Shown here piece after piece: positions 52,687-60,450 of a stretch of 64,000 nt of DNA. Position 1 is the stretch's first letter; every line of letters begins with the position of its first letter. The translations under genes were made by a program, and so were the position numbers. Source of the stretch: SCTD01 sp963781675 (lineage in GTDB: Bacteria > Actinomycetota > Actinomycetes > Mycobacteriales > SCTD01); the NCBI GenBank assembly GCA_963781675.1, contig CAWAGF010000005.1, positions 310,001 to 374,000 on the forward strand. Reading direction: 5' to 3'. Under the pieces are notes generated by a model, which had not been told where the DNA came from, searched no databases, and saw only the letters and a program-made list of their open reading frames with translations.

Positions 52687-54249
52687 CTACGCGCCGCCGG
52701 GCAGCACCGGCACGCGCACCTTCGCGTCGGTCAGCGTCATGATCCCGGGGACGCGGCTGCCGTAGCCGGCGTACATCTCGGCGACCGGCGTGACGACCAG
52801 GAACAGCTGCTGGCCCTCCGGCACCTCGACCGCGACCGCGGGGAGCTCGATGCGGCGGGCGACGCCGGAGACCGCGGTCGGCTCGCGGTGCGGCAGCAGG
52901 TTGCTGTGCACGACGGTGGCGTCGGCCGGCGACGTGCCGACCGCCAGTGCGAAGAACGCGCGCGCCTCCGGCGTGAGGGTCGTGACCTTCGCCTCGACGT
53001 ACGGCGTGCCGGCGACCTTCAGCGGGCCGGCGCCGAGCGGGACGTACTGCGTCGGACCGGCGGCGGCGACGGGCGCGGTGATCGTGCCGGCGTCGAAGGT
53101 GCGGTCGGTGCCGAGGCGCGGGCTCTGCAGGCAGCCGCCGTCGGGGGTGATGAGCGCGAAGCGCCCCTCGCCCGGCACGGTGCCCTTCTGGCGCTTGAGG
53201 TGAACGTCGAAGAAGCGCAGCTGCAGCGTCGTGAAGTCGCCCTTGCCGCCCTGCAGCGCCGCGGAGCAGGGGTCGGTGCCGTCGCCGCCCAGGGCCGCGG
53301 GGGCGCCGGCGTGGGAGCCGCGCGGCAGGACCGCCGGCAGCGCGTGACCGCCGTGGAAGCCGACGAACACGCTGCGGGCGCGGGCCTTCGGGGTCAGCGC
53401 CGTGAGGTTCTTCAGGCCCTGGTTCAGGTTGAACAGGTTGTCGCTGACGCCCTGCCGGACCAGCACCGGGATGTCGAGGCGACGGCCCTGCGCCACGTGG
53501 AAGCTCGGCCCGTTGTTGGCGTAGAAGTCGCGCATGTAGTCGGGGTACTGGCCGGTCGCGGCGCCCTCGACGAAGCCCTGCTCGGCCTCCTGCGTCAGCG
53601 CCTGCGACGGCTGCGCCACGGCGACCAGCGCGGTCAGCCACTCGCTGCGCGCGACGCCCTGAGGGGCGAGCGCCTCGTTGAGGTCCCACCAGGTGTACTC
53701 CGGCGCCAGCGCGTCGAAGCGGGTCCGGCCCGTGCGGGCGATCTCGCTGAGCGCGCCGACGTACTGGTAGCCGCCGCCGTACGAGCCGCCGATGGCGCCG
53801 AGGCGCGGGTCGCCCGGGCGGTCCTTCTGCACCCACGGCTGCTGGGCGACCAGGTCGACGAGCTTGCCGACGTCGACGCCCTCGACGTCCGGGTCCATCG
53901 TGTGCGCCTTGCCGCCGGACTCGCCGAAGCCGCGCTGGTCGAACGACAGGACGCCGTAGCCGCCGGACAGGTACGGCAGGAGCGCCGTCGGCTCGGTCTG
54001 CCGGCTGCCGCCCCAGCCGTGCCCCTCGAGCAGCAGCGGGACCGGCTTGTTCGCCGAGGCCCCTGCCGGCTGGAAGATCGTGTAGCAGATCTGCACCGGC
54101 TCGGTCGTGCCCGGGTCCGGCACGCTGGTGACGCAGCCGTCGGTGGCGGTCGGCGCGTCCGCGGCGGACGAGGCGGGAGCGAGCAGCCCGGCGGTGAGCG
54201 CGAGGGCGCCGGTGGCGGCGTAGACGGCGGTGCGACGCAGAGAGGCCAT
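52687..54249 (-). CDS. secreted S15/CocE-type alpha/beta hydrolase
   Basis: 520 aa from the ATG at 54249, with a signal peptide (RRTAVYAATGALALTAGLL, cleavage near residue 31). LLLEGHGWGG is the oxyanion region; IGGSYGGGYQ holds the nucleophile Ser; VRQGVSDNLFN the likely acid; GFHGGHALP the His. A C-terminal jelly-roll follows (SVFV... to PGIMTLTDAKVRV). Related to the hydrolase at 4399-6054 but only distantly. Probable extracellular peptidase or esterase. Confidence 0.83.
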   Translation of the reverse strand: MASLRRTAVYAATGALALTAGLLAPASSAADAPTATDGCVTSVPDPGTTEPVQICYTIFQPAGASANKPVPLLLEGHGWGGSRQTEPTALLPYLSGGYGVLSFDQRGFGESGGKAHTMDPDVEGVDVGKLVDLVAQQPWVQKDRPGDPRLGAIGGSYGGGYQYVGALSEIARTGRTRFDALAPEYTWWDLNEALAPQGVARSEWLTALVAVAQPSQALTQEAEQGFVEGAATGQYPDYMRDFYANNGPSFHVAQGRRLDIPVLVRQGVSDNLFNLNQGLKNLTALTPKARARSVFVGFHGGHALPAVLPRGSHAGAPAALGGDGTDPCSAALQGGKGDFTTLQLRFFDVHLKRQKGTVPGEGRFALITPDGGCLQSPRLGTDRTFDAGTITAPVAAAGPTQYVPLGAGPLKVAGTPYVEAKVTTLTPEARAFFALAVGTSPADATVVHSNLLPHREPTAVSGVARRIELPAVAVEVPEGQQLFLVVTPVAEMYAGYGSRVPGIMTLTDAKVRVPVLPGGA

Positions 54250-54356
54250 GCGGTCGTGTTCGACGTTGCGCACCCGTTTCCTGCGCGCGCCGTGCAGGTT
54301 GTTCCGACGGTCGCAGGGGCAGCCGGGCGGCGCCGTGCGGCGCCGCCCGGGTGGGC

Positions 54357-54416
54357 CTACTCGCTGTCGCCGCTGTCCTTGGTCGCGCCGCTCTCGCAGC
54401 CGCACTCCTTGCACAT
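54357..54416 (-). CDS. 19-residue CxxCxC peptide, probable metal-binding
   Basis: The ORF encodes MCKECGCESGATKDSGDSE: Cys2, Cys5 and Cys7 followed by a short acidic, disordered tail. It is far below usual gene-calling limits, but a near-ideal GGGAGGAGG Shine-Dalgarno sequence lies just upstream and a promoter-like pair lies 38 bases further up. The CxxCxC head resembles the N-terminal metal motif of HypB-type proteins (MCxxCGC), though nothing else matches. It is the first 60 bases after its own promoter and 107 bases from the S15 gene. Confidence 0.6.
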   Translation of the reverse strand: MCKECGCESGATKDSGDSE

Positions 54417-54453
54417 GTCGCCTCCTCCCGTCGCCGTCCGCCCGACGACAGGT

Positions 54454-54482
54454 GTTGTAGCGCAGGCCGTGTGCCACGGAAA
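54454..54482 (-). promoter_or_regulatory. probable promoter of the 19-residue peptide gene
   Basis: On the minus strand, TTTCCG (54477-54482) and TACAAC (54454-54459) stand 17 bases apart. The transcript would begin near 54447, giving a short leader of about 30 bases before the ATG at 54416. Confidence 0.45.
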
Positions 54483-54620
54483 GGCGGTGCCCGGTCCTCC
54501 GTGGCGGGTCAGGCGCTGCGGGGCAGGCCCGGCGACGTGACGGAGGCGGCCGACCGTGAGCACCGAGGAGCGCGACGACCCCCTCGTGCCGCGGGCGGGT
54601 GAGGGCTGAGCGGAGCGCGG

Positions 54621-55313
54621 TCACGGCGCGGCGGGTGTCGGGCTGGCGGTGGTCGGGAAGATCGGCGCACCGGGGATCTTGCGGTTGATCTCCTCCGCGT
54701 TGCGCAGGAGCTGGAGCTGGATCTGCTCCGATCGCTTGAGCGTCGCGAGGGTGTCCTTGGCGACGACGAGCGCCTCGCGACCGGTGGCCAGCGTCTGCTG
54801 CGCCACGACCAGGGTCTGCTGCGCGACGCGCAGCGCCTGCTCGACGTCCGTGACGACGTCGTCGAGGTTCTGGCCGATGTCCGGCCCGAGCGACTGCGTC
54901 ACCTCCCGCACGAGCTCCAGCGTCGCGCGGGTCTCCTCGAGCAGCGCCTGCGTCGAGGCGGCGGCGACGGTGGTGTCCTTCTCCGCCGCGACCGCGACCT
55001 CGAGCCCGGCCTCCTGGACCTCGAGGCTCTGCTCGGTCAGCCCGAGCTGCGACCGTGCGGTGTTCAGCTGCAGGAAGATCCCGTCACGGCTGGCGTCGAG
55101 GTCGTCGCTGACGTTGACGATGTCGGTGCGTATCCCGCGGGCCGGCCCGAAGACCAGCGCGACGGTGCCGCCGAGCAGGACGGCCAGGATCAGCAGCAGG
55201 ACGCTGAACTGGCGGCGCGTCATCACCGGTCGCGCGACCTCCGCGCTGCTGCCCGGGGCAGCGGTGGGTCCGGCTGCCCGGCCCGTAGGGCGGACGGAGT
55301 CGAGCAGCGACAC
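54621..55313 (-). CDS. single-span membrane protein with long coiled coil
   Basis: 230 aa from a GTG at 55313, chosen because GAGGAG lies 5 bases upstream. One membrane helix near residues 35-60 (FSVLLLILAVLLGGTVALVFG), then about 150 residues of heptad-like extracytoplasmic helix, including near-repeats VAQQTLVVAQQTLATGREAL, and a Pro/Thr tail. It has the shape of a surface sensor or spacer stalk without signalling domains. Function unknown. Confidence 0.65.
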   Translation of the reverse strand: MSLLDSVRPTGRAAGPTAAPGSSAEVARPVMTRRQFSVLLLILAVLLGGTVALVFGPARGIRTDIVNVSDDLDASRDGIFLQLNTARSQLGLTEQSLEVQEAGLEVAVAAEKDTTVAAASTQALLEETRATLELVREVTQSLGPDIGQNLDDVVTDVEQALRVAQQTLVVAQQTLATGREALVVAKDTLATLKRSEQIQLQLLRNAEEINRKIPGAPIFPTTASPTPAAP

Positions 55314-55542
55314 GGGTGCTCCTCGCAGCACGTCAGGGTGGACGTCCGAGTGCGTCCCCGGTCGTCCGACCTGCTAACTCCTGCAAGCAGTGGCCTGCGG
55401 CACAACGGTGCTGCGGCCGCTCGCGCACCGGCGACGGGCGCGCCGAGGGCGCCAGGATCGAACGCGACTGCGGGCTACGAGGCTGCGTGACGGGGTCGAG
55501 TCCACGTGTCCCCGTTGGTCACGGGGGCGACCATGATCATCC

Positions 55543-55835
55543 CTACGGGCCGGATCGGACGAGCGAAGGCCGGGCGGTGCGGGGGTGCGCGAGCAGACGT
55601 CGGGGCCGCTTCGTGGCGCCGGCGGTGCGGTGGTGCAGTCCGATGGCCAGGGCGTTGGCGAGGACGACGACGGCGATGCCCGTCCCGTCGTGCACGGAGA
55701 GCGTCTGACCAAGGACGACGAGCCCGGCGAGCGCGGCGAGCACGGGATGGGCGCTCATGAAGACGGCGAAGAACCCGGCGGGGACGTAGCGCAGGAAGGT
55801 GAGGTCGGCGGCGTAGGGGACGACGGATGTGGACG
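55543..55835 (-). pseudogene. EamA-family transporter, C-terminal remnant
   Basis: Conserved RhtA/EamA sequence is readable from SVVPYAADLTFLRYVPAGFF (near 55830) through VFMSAHPVLAALAGLVVLGQ to a stop at 55543. That is the last two or three helices of a roughly 290-aa, ten-helix exporter; everything upstream is absent and csoR follows directly. An internal ATG at 55758 would make only 71 aa. This is a truncated gene at the island edge. Confidence 0.65.
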
Positions 55836-55872
55836 GGCCTGACCTGCTTCGTCTGCTGAGCGGCCGGTCGGC

Positions 55873-56139
55873 TCAGGCCAAGGACAGGAAGAGCTTCTCG
55901 AGCTTGGCCGTGTCCACCTCGGCGGAGCCGGCGTTCTCCGGGCTCAGGCACTGTCGAAGGCCACTGGCGACGATGCTGAAGCCGGCCTTGTCCAGCGCGC
56001 GCGAGACCGCTGCCAGCTGCGTCACCACGTCCTCGCAGTCTCGGCCCGCCTCGAGCATGCGGATCACGCCGGCGATCTGCCCCTCAGCGCGGCGGAGCCG
56101 GTTCACCGCGAGCTTGATCGCGTCGTCGTCGAGCTGCAT
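55873..56139 (-). CDS. CsoR/CstR-family regulator, probably persulfide-sensing
   Basis: 88 aa from the ATG at 56139, with AGGAGG 4 bases upstream. DUF156 four-helix regulator: RLRRAEGQIAGVIRML, then DCEDVVTQLAAVSRALD. At the copper-site positions of CsoR (Cys-His-Cys) this protein has Cys35, Gly60 and Cys64, so the His ligand is lost but both cysteines remain, as in CstR persulfide sensors. Two rhodanese genes upstream support sulfur rather than copper sensing. Predicted to repress via the CCCC..GGGG operators in this region. Confidence 0.85.
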   Translation of the reverse strand: MQLDDDAIKLAVNRLRRAEGQIAGVIRMLEAGRDCEDVVTQLAAVSRALDKAGFSIVASGLRQCLSPENAGSAEVDTAKLEKLFLSLA

Positions 56140-56211
56140 CGTTCCTCCTGCCCCCTGCGCCGACAGGCGCCTCCCGCTCAACCTCGGCCCAGAGCCGCAC
56201 CTTCCCTGGCG

Positions 56212-56526
56212 TCAGGCGCTGCCCGACTCCGTCCCTCCGCCCGCCTCGATCCACGCCGTCGTCCCGCCGGCGACCGAGCGCACGTCGCGGCCTTCCGCGC
56301 TGAGCAGCTCGGCAGCCTGAGCGCTGCGCCCGCCGCCCTGGCACACCAGGTAGACGACCTGGTCCTCAGGTACCTCGAGCGCGCGGGCCGACAGCTCGCT
56401 CAACGGGAGCGAACGCGCCCCCGCGACGTGGCCTTCGGCGTACTCGTCAGGCTCGCGCACGTCGAGGACGACGGCGCCCTCGCTCATGGCCTGCTTGAGC
56501 TGGTCGATGGTGGCTTCGGTCGGCAT
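56212..56526 (-). CDS. single-domain rhodanese
   Basis: 104 aa. One rhodanese domain with the active loop CQGGGRS, nucleophile Cys62, and LDVREPDEYAEGHVAGA at the start. Predicted sulfurtransferase acting on persulfides or thiosulfate. Directly preceded by a G/C-tract operator at 56551-56566 and followed by the CstR-like gene. Confidence 0.9.
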   Translation of the reverse strand: MPTEATIDQLKQAMSEGAVVLDVREPDEYAEGHVAGARSLPLSELSARALEVPEDQVVYLVCQGGGRSAQAAELLSAEGRDVRSVAGGTTAWIEAGGGTESGSA

Positions 56527-56550
56527 GGCGTCTCCTCGGTCAGCGGAAGG

Positions 56551-56566
56551 GTACCCCTGGGGGTAT
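56551..56566. promoter_or_regulatory. CsoR/CstR-type operator C
   Basis: GTACCCCTGGGGGTAT is a near-perfect palindrome with the TACCCC...GGGGTA form of CsoR-family operators. It lies in the 48-base gap between the two rhodanese genes, 25 bases upstream of the first rhodanese start. Confidence 0.7.
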
Positions 56567-56574
56567 CGCAGCGG

Positions 56575-57027
56575 TCAGACGGCCTGCGTCGGCAGCGCCA
56601 GGGTGACCCAGTCGTGCAGGCCGCCGCGGTAGTAGGCCAGCGCGGCCGCCGGGAAGCCGGCCTCGAGAAGCTGGCGGACGGCGTCGGGAGACTGCGGGCA
56701 CTGCGGGCCGTTGCAGAACAGCACCGACAGCCCGCCGCGATCGAGCTCCCCGAGCCGAGCCAGCGCCTGATCGTGCGGGATGTTCACCGAGCCCGGCAGC
56801 GTCCGGCCGCCGAACGAGCCGTCCGTACGACTGTCGACGAGCACGGCGCCCTCCTCGACGAGTGCGAGCAGCTCCAGCTCGCCGACGGTTCGTACGCCTG
56901 GCGCCGCCTCGAGCGGCTGAAGCTCCCCCCAGGTGGTGTCGACGGCGACGACGTCCTCCTCTCCCGGCAGGTCCCACGGAACGCTGCGCGGGTCCTGCTC
57001 CCGCCGACGTGCCGCCCGCGCGGTCAC
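56575..57027 (-). CDS. rhodanese-like protein
   Basis: 150 aa, GTG start overlapping the DUF2892 gene stop. A rhodanese domain covers residues 45-150: AVLVDSRTDGSFGGRTLPGS, then active loop CNGPQCPQS with the nucleophile Cys near residue 110 and a second Cys four residues later. The N-terminal 40 residues are basic and divergent. Last gene of a four-gene unit driven from operator A. Confidence 0.82.
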   Translation of the reverse strand: MTARAARRREQDPRSVPWDLPGEEDVVAVDTTWGELQPLEAAPGVRTVGELELLALVEEGAVLVDSRTDGSFGGRTLPGSVNIPHDQALARLGELDRGGLSVLFCNGPQCPQSPDAVRQLLEAGFPAAALAYYRGGLHDWVTLALPTQAV

Positions 57028-57254
57028 TGCGACCGCCGGTGCTGCCGGAAGGCCTCGCCCTGCAGCGGTCCGTGCACGAGGGGACCGAGCACGCACACGT
57101 CGGCGGCGCCGGCCGCCAGCGGCACGACCCCGGCCGCGGCCATGACCCGGCCGCCCGCACCACCCCGCCGCAGCCCCGTCGTGATGATCCCGACGCCGGC
57201 AACGACGCGCAGCACCCGGCCCGCCTGGCTCCCGATGATGTCGATCAGCTTCAT
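57024..57254 (-). CDS. DUF2892 (YgaP-like) membrane protein
   Basis: 76 aa from the ATG at 57254. Two short hydrophobic helices: GRVLRVVAGVGIITTGL and VMAAAGVVPLAAGAADVCVLGPL. This matches the free DUF2892 membrane domain that in YgaP is joined to a rhodanese; here the rhodanese is the next gene with a 4-base overlap. It may hold sulfurtransferase activity at the membrane. Confidence 0.8.
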   Translation of the reverse strand: MKLIDIIGSQAGRVLRVVAGVGIITTGLRRGGAGGRVMAAAGVVPLAAGAADVCVLGPLVHGPLQGEAFRQHRRSQ

Positions 57255-57598
57255 GTCGATGCCTCTCCCTGGCAGATCCGTCGACGGACGGCGACGTACG
57301 CCGCCAGTCCGAGGGTGAACAGCGCCCACCAGGCCCCTTCAGGGAGCTCCAGCGGCCACTGCGGGTCGAGCAGCAGGACTGCCCCGATGAGGGCCAGGCA
57401 CACGGCGGCCTCGTGGCGGATCCTCGCTCCGGCAGCGACGCCGGCGACGCCCAGCAGCAGGAAGCCGGACAGGTCGCCGACGACTCCGCGGGCCAGGTAA
57501 GGGAAGCCGCCCGTGAGGTAGCCGACGGTGGAGACGACGGCGGCGACGCCGGTCGTGACGTACTCCGCACGCGACAGCGCGAAGCGTCTCGTCGTCAC
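57251..57598 (-). CDS. small integral membrane protein
   Basis: 115 aa from a GTG at 57598; its stop overlaps the DUF2892 start. Four hydrophobic segments: TTGVAAVVSTVGYLTGGF, VVGDLSGFLLLGVAGVAAG, AAVCLALIGAVLLL and ALFTLGLAAYVAV. A Trp-Pro-Leu-Glu loop joins the last two. No family recognised; context suggests a sulfur-related role. Confidence 0.65.
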   Translation of the reverse strand: MTTRRFALSRAEYVTTGVAAVVSTVGYLTGGFPYLARGVVGDLSGFLLLGVAGVAAGARIRHEAAVCLALIGAVLLLDPQWPLELPEGAWWALFTLGLAAYVAVRRRICQGEAST

Positions 57599-57600
57599 GG

Positions 57601-59154
57601 TCAGGACTGGGTCTTGAGCAGCTGCAGGGCAGCGGCCTTGCCGCTGCTGCCGGCGATCCCGCCGACGGGCGCCGTCGAGGCACCGCAGGTGTAGAGCCCC
57701 GCGACACCCGGGACGGTGTGCCCGGACAGCCGGCGGGTGGGACGCATGAAGGCGAGCTGGTCCAGGCTGATGTCGAGCTGCATGGGGTGCGCGCCGGGCC
57801 ACCGCAGCTCCTCGGCCATGAACGTCGGCGTCCGGATGTGGCGCTCGGTGATGCTGGCGGTGAACCCCGGCGCGTGCGCCTCGACCTGCGCGACCATCGC
57901 GTCGGCGAACGCCTCCTGCTGGTCCTCCCAGCCACCCTCGACGTCGTACGGCGCGCAGGGGCAGGCGAGGTAGACCGTGTGCTTGCCGGTCGGCGCCAGC
58001 GAGTCGTCGTAGACCGACGGGGTGAAGCAGTAGGTCGACACCGGGTCCGGCAGGCGCCTGCCCTCGGCGGACAGGAAGCCGCGGCGCAGCTCGTCCAGGG
58101 TGTCGACGTGGGACTGCAGTCCGTTCCAGTCACCGGGTCGCGCGTTCGGGTACGGAGGCAGCCGGTCGGTCGCCAGGTGCACCAGCATCTGGACGGCGTT
58201 GCCGCGGTGCGCCGCCTTCAGCTCTGCGCCGTCGCGACCGGCCAGCGGCGGGTCCAACAGCTGGAGCAGCGCGGTCTGCACGTCGACGGCCGTCACGACG
58301 GCGGAGGCGTCGATCCGCTCGCCACCCTCGAGCACGACGGCGCGGGCCGTCCCTCCCCGCGCGTCGATGCGCTCGACGACGCAGCCGGTGCGGACCTCAC
58401 CGCCCCAGCCCTCGAGCCGGGAGATCAGCGCCGTCGTCAGCGACTGGGAGCCGCCGCGCGGGTGCCACTGCCCGAACAGGTGGTAGGCCGCTTGCCAGAA
58501 GACGTAGAAGGAGCCGCCGGCGGCGTGCGGTCCGGCGGACGAGTGGCTGGCGAACGACGCGACGGGCGCGCGCGTCAGATCGCTCGGCAGCGCGGTCTCC
58601 AGCAGCGAGCCGTACGGCGCGACCAGGTCGTGGACCATGCCGACCGGCCCGCCGGCGCGGCGCACTCCCTGCAGCAGCGGGCCGATCTTGCTCGCCGCGG
58701 CCTTGAGCACCCCGCCCGGCGTGGAGCCGCTCTCCAGACCGGTGACGGCGGTCTTGACCAGCGGGATCGCGCGGTGCATGAACGCGCGGTAGGCCTCCGC
58801 GTCGGCGCGGCTGTGCTCGGCGATGGACTCGACCGTCTGCTCCAGGTCGCGGTGGAACCGCACGACCCGGCCGTCCCGGAACACGCCCGTCGCGAAGGGG
58901 TCCATCGGCAGGTAGTCCAGCCCGGCTCCGGCGAGGTCGAGCTCGGCCGGGATCCGCGTCATGTTGATGATGTTGTGCGCGGCCGCGTGGGTGTTGAACA
59001 GGTAGCCGGGGATGGTCTCGTCGGTGCGGGAGCCTCCTCCGGGCTTGTCCGCTGCCTCGAGCACGACGACGCGCTTGCCCGCCTGCGCCAGGTAGCAGGC
59101 GGCGATCAGCCCGTTGTGCCCGCCGCCCACCACGGCGACCGGTGCATTGTCCAT
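57601..59154 (-). CDS. phytoene-desaturase-like FAD oxidoreductase
   Basis: 517 aa from the ATG at 59154, with GAGGAGG upstream. FAD motif VVGGGHNGLIAACYLA at residues 8-23; GGGSRTDE and NTHAAAHNI follow, and the C-terminal FAD-binding block GLYTCGASTAPVGGI closes the protein. This is the COG1233 phytoene-dehydrogenase-like group, but no carotenoid genes adjoin it, so that name should not be trusted. It heads a CstR-type-regulated operon with a rhodanese. Confidence 0.82.
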   Translation of the reverse strand: MDNAPVAVVGGGHNGLIAACYLAQAGKRVVVLEAADKPGGGSRTDETIPGYLFNTHAAAHNIINMTRIPAELDLAGAGLDYLPMDPFATGVFRDGRVVRFHRDLEQTVESIAEHSRADAEAYRAFMHRAIPLVKTAVTGLESGSTPGGVLKAAASKIGPLLQGVRRAGGPVGMVHDLVAPYGSLLETALPSDLTRAPVASFASHSSAGPHAAGGSFYVFWQAAYHLFGQWHPRGGSQSLTTALISRLEGWGGEVRTGCVVERIDARGGTARAVVLEGGERIDASAVVTAVDVQTALLQLLDPPLAGRDGAELKAAHRGNAVQMLVHLATDRLPPYPNARPGDWNGLQSHVDTLDELRRGFLSAEGRRLPDPVSTYCFTPSVYDDSLAPTGKHTVYLACPCAPYDVEGGWEDQQEAFADAMVAQVEAHAPGFTASITERHIRTPTFMAEELRWPGAHPMQLDISLDQLAFMRPTRRLSGHTVPGVAGLYTCGASTAPVGGIAGSSGKAAALQLLKTQS

Positions 59155-59168
59155 GCGACCTCCTCGTG

Positions 59169-59184
59169 ATACCCCCGGGGGTAC
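59169..59184. promoter_or_regulatory. CsoR/CstR-type operator A
   Basis: ATACCCCCGGGGGTAC, palindromic except for the outermost pair, 15 bases upstream of the flavoprotein start codon. Confidence 0.7.
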
Positions 59185-59212
59185 TTGTGTACGGTGGTGC
59201 TCTCGCCACCGC

Positions 59213-59228
59213 ATACCCCCCTGGGTGT
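59213..59228. promoter_or_regulatory. CsoR/CstR-type operator B, imperfect
   Basis: ATACCCCCCTGGGTGT resembles operator A with a degenerate right half. It lies 44 bases from A, centre to centre. Confidence 0.45.
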
Positions 59229-59298
59229 TGCTGACACGGTGCGACCCGAGCAGTCCCATGAGCGTCGACGTCCAGCCGGCTGGGAGACCACGGGCTCG

Positions 59299-59480
59299 GA
59301 GTCGGTGCAGGCGCGCGACCTCGTTCAGCAGCAGTTCGGCGGGCTGTCGAGCTCGGCGCTGCAGGTCGTCGTCCGCGCGGAGGACGGCCTGGCCACCGGC
59401 CGCGGCGCGCAGGTCGTCCGCGAGGCCACGGCGCTGCTGCAGGCCGATGACCGGCTGTCCACGATCGTGCCGCCCCACGC
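59299..59480 (+). pseudogene. MMPL/RND-type transporter fragment
   Basis: A stretch of about 60 codons reads SESVQARDLVQQQFGGLSS, then ALQVVVRAEDGLATGRGAQ and ATALLQADDRLSTIVPP. This resembles the first periplasmic loop of MMPL transporters. No start, membrane helices or continuation are present, so it is an orphan piece. The next 150 bases (to about 59640) contain a further recognisably coding but unassigned segment (KTAGFTDQVLHKLHLNKVV). Confidence 0.5.
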
Positions 59481-59655
59481 GAGGCGGCCCGCCGCGCCTT
59501 CGACGCTGCCCCGGCCGTCCCTCGCAAGACAGCCGGCTTCACCGACCAAGTACTGCACAAGCTGCACCTGAACAAGGTCGTCTCCGCGCTGTCGGCAGCT
59601 CACGGGAGACCATCCGCCGGCGGCACGCCTTCCCGACCTTCGGCAGCCGTCAGCT

Positions 59656-60029
59656 GGGCAGATCCGCCCAGGCGAGGTTCCGTCCTGGGTCAAGAAGCTC
59701 AGTACCGGCAGCAAGGAGGAGCGTGCCCTCGCTCCGGCCACAGTGGCGGTCGTGCACGGCATCATCGCCGCGATCTTCAAGGTGGAGGACGGGATCGGAG
59801 CTGCCGTCCTCGCCTTGTGACCTGCGGCACTACGACGCCGCTGCTCATCCGCCACGGCGAGTCGGTGAAGGTCGTTCAGGCCCGCCTCGGCCACGCCACG
59901 GCCGCAGAGACGCTCGACACCTGCTCGCACCTCTGGCCGGACTCTGAGGACCGGACGAGGGAAGCGATCGACGCCGTTCTCGGCGCTCCTGCGGACTCCC
60001 TGCGGACTGACAAGACCGCTGAGCCCTAG
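59656..60029 (+). pseudogene. tyrosine integrase remnant with active-site Tyr changed to Cys
   Basis: 59656-59819 reads as an N-terminal core-binding piece (SWVKKLSTGSKEERALAPAT, VVHGIIAAIFKVEDG) ending in TGA. In another frame from about 59819, the C-terminal part follows: DLRHYDA, LLIRHGESVKVVQARLGHATAAETLDT, then CSHLWPDSEDRTR to a stop at 60029. In integrases this Cys is Tyr (the nucleophile). Between the two pieces about 150 residues including the first catalytic Arg are missing. The gene cannot be active. Confidence 0.75.
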
Positions 60030-60057
60030 AACTGCAGGTCAGAGCACGAAGAGGGGG

Positions 60058-60437
<380 letters not shown>

Positions 60438-60450
60438 CCCCGCGCGGAGC

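Noticed and set aside
54556..54609. A 17-codon plus-strand ORF (GTG start) with GGAGG upstream
   Set aside because: Very short, no recognisable motif, low-complexity acidic sequence; not enough to call.
55314..55542. Possible genes between the coiled-coil protein and the EamA remnant
   Set aside because: Reading frames here give basic low-complexity sequence only; nothing recognisable.
55873..56139. Copper-sensing CsoR
   Set aside because: The His ligand position is Gly60 and there are no copper-export genes nearby; the neighbours are rhodaneses.
57601..59154. Carotenoid phytoene desaturase
   Set aside because: Family-level similarity only; no phytoene synthase or other crt genes, and the operon is sulfur-related.
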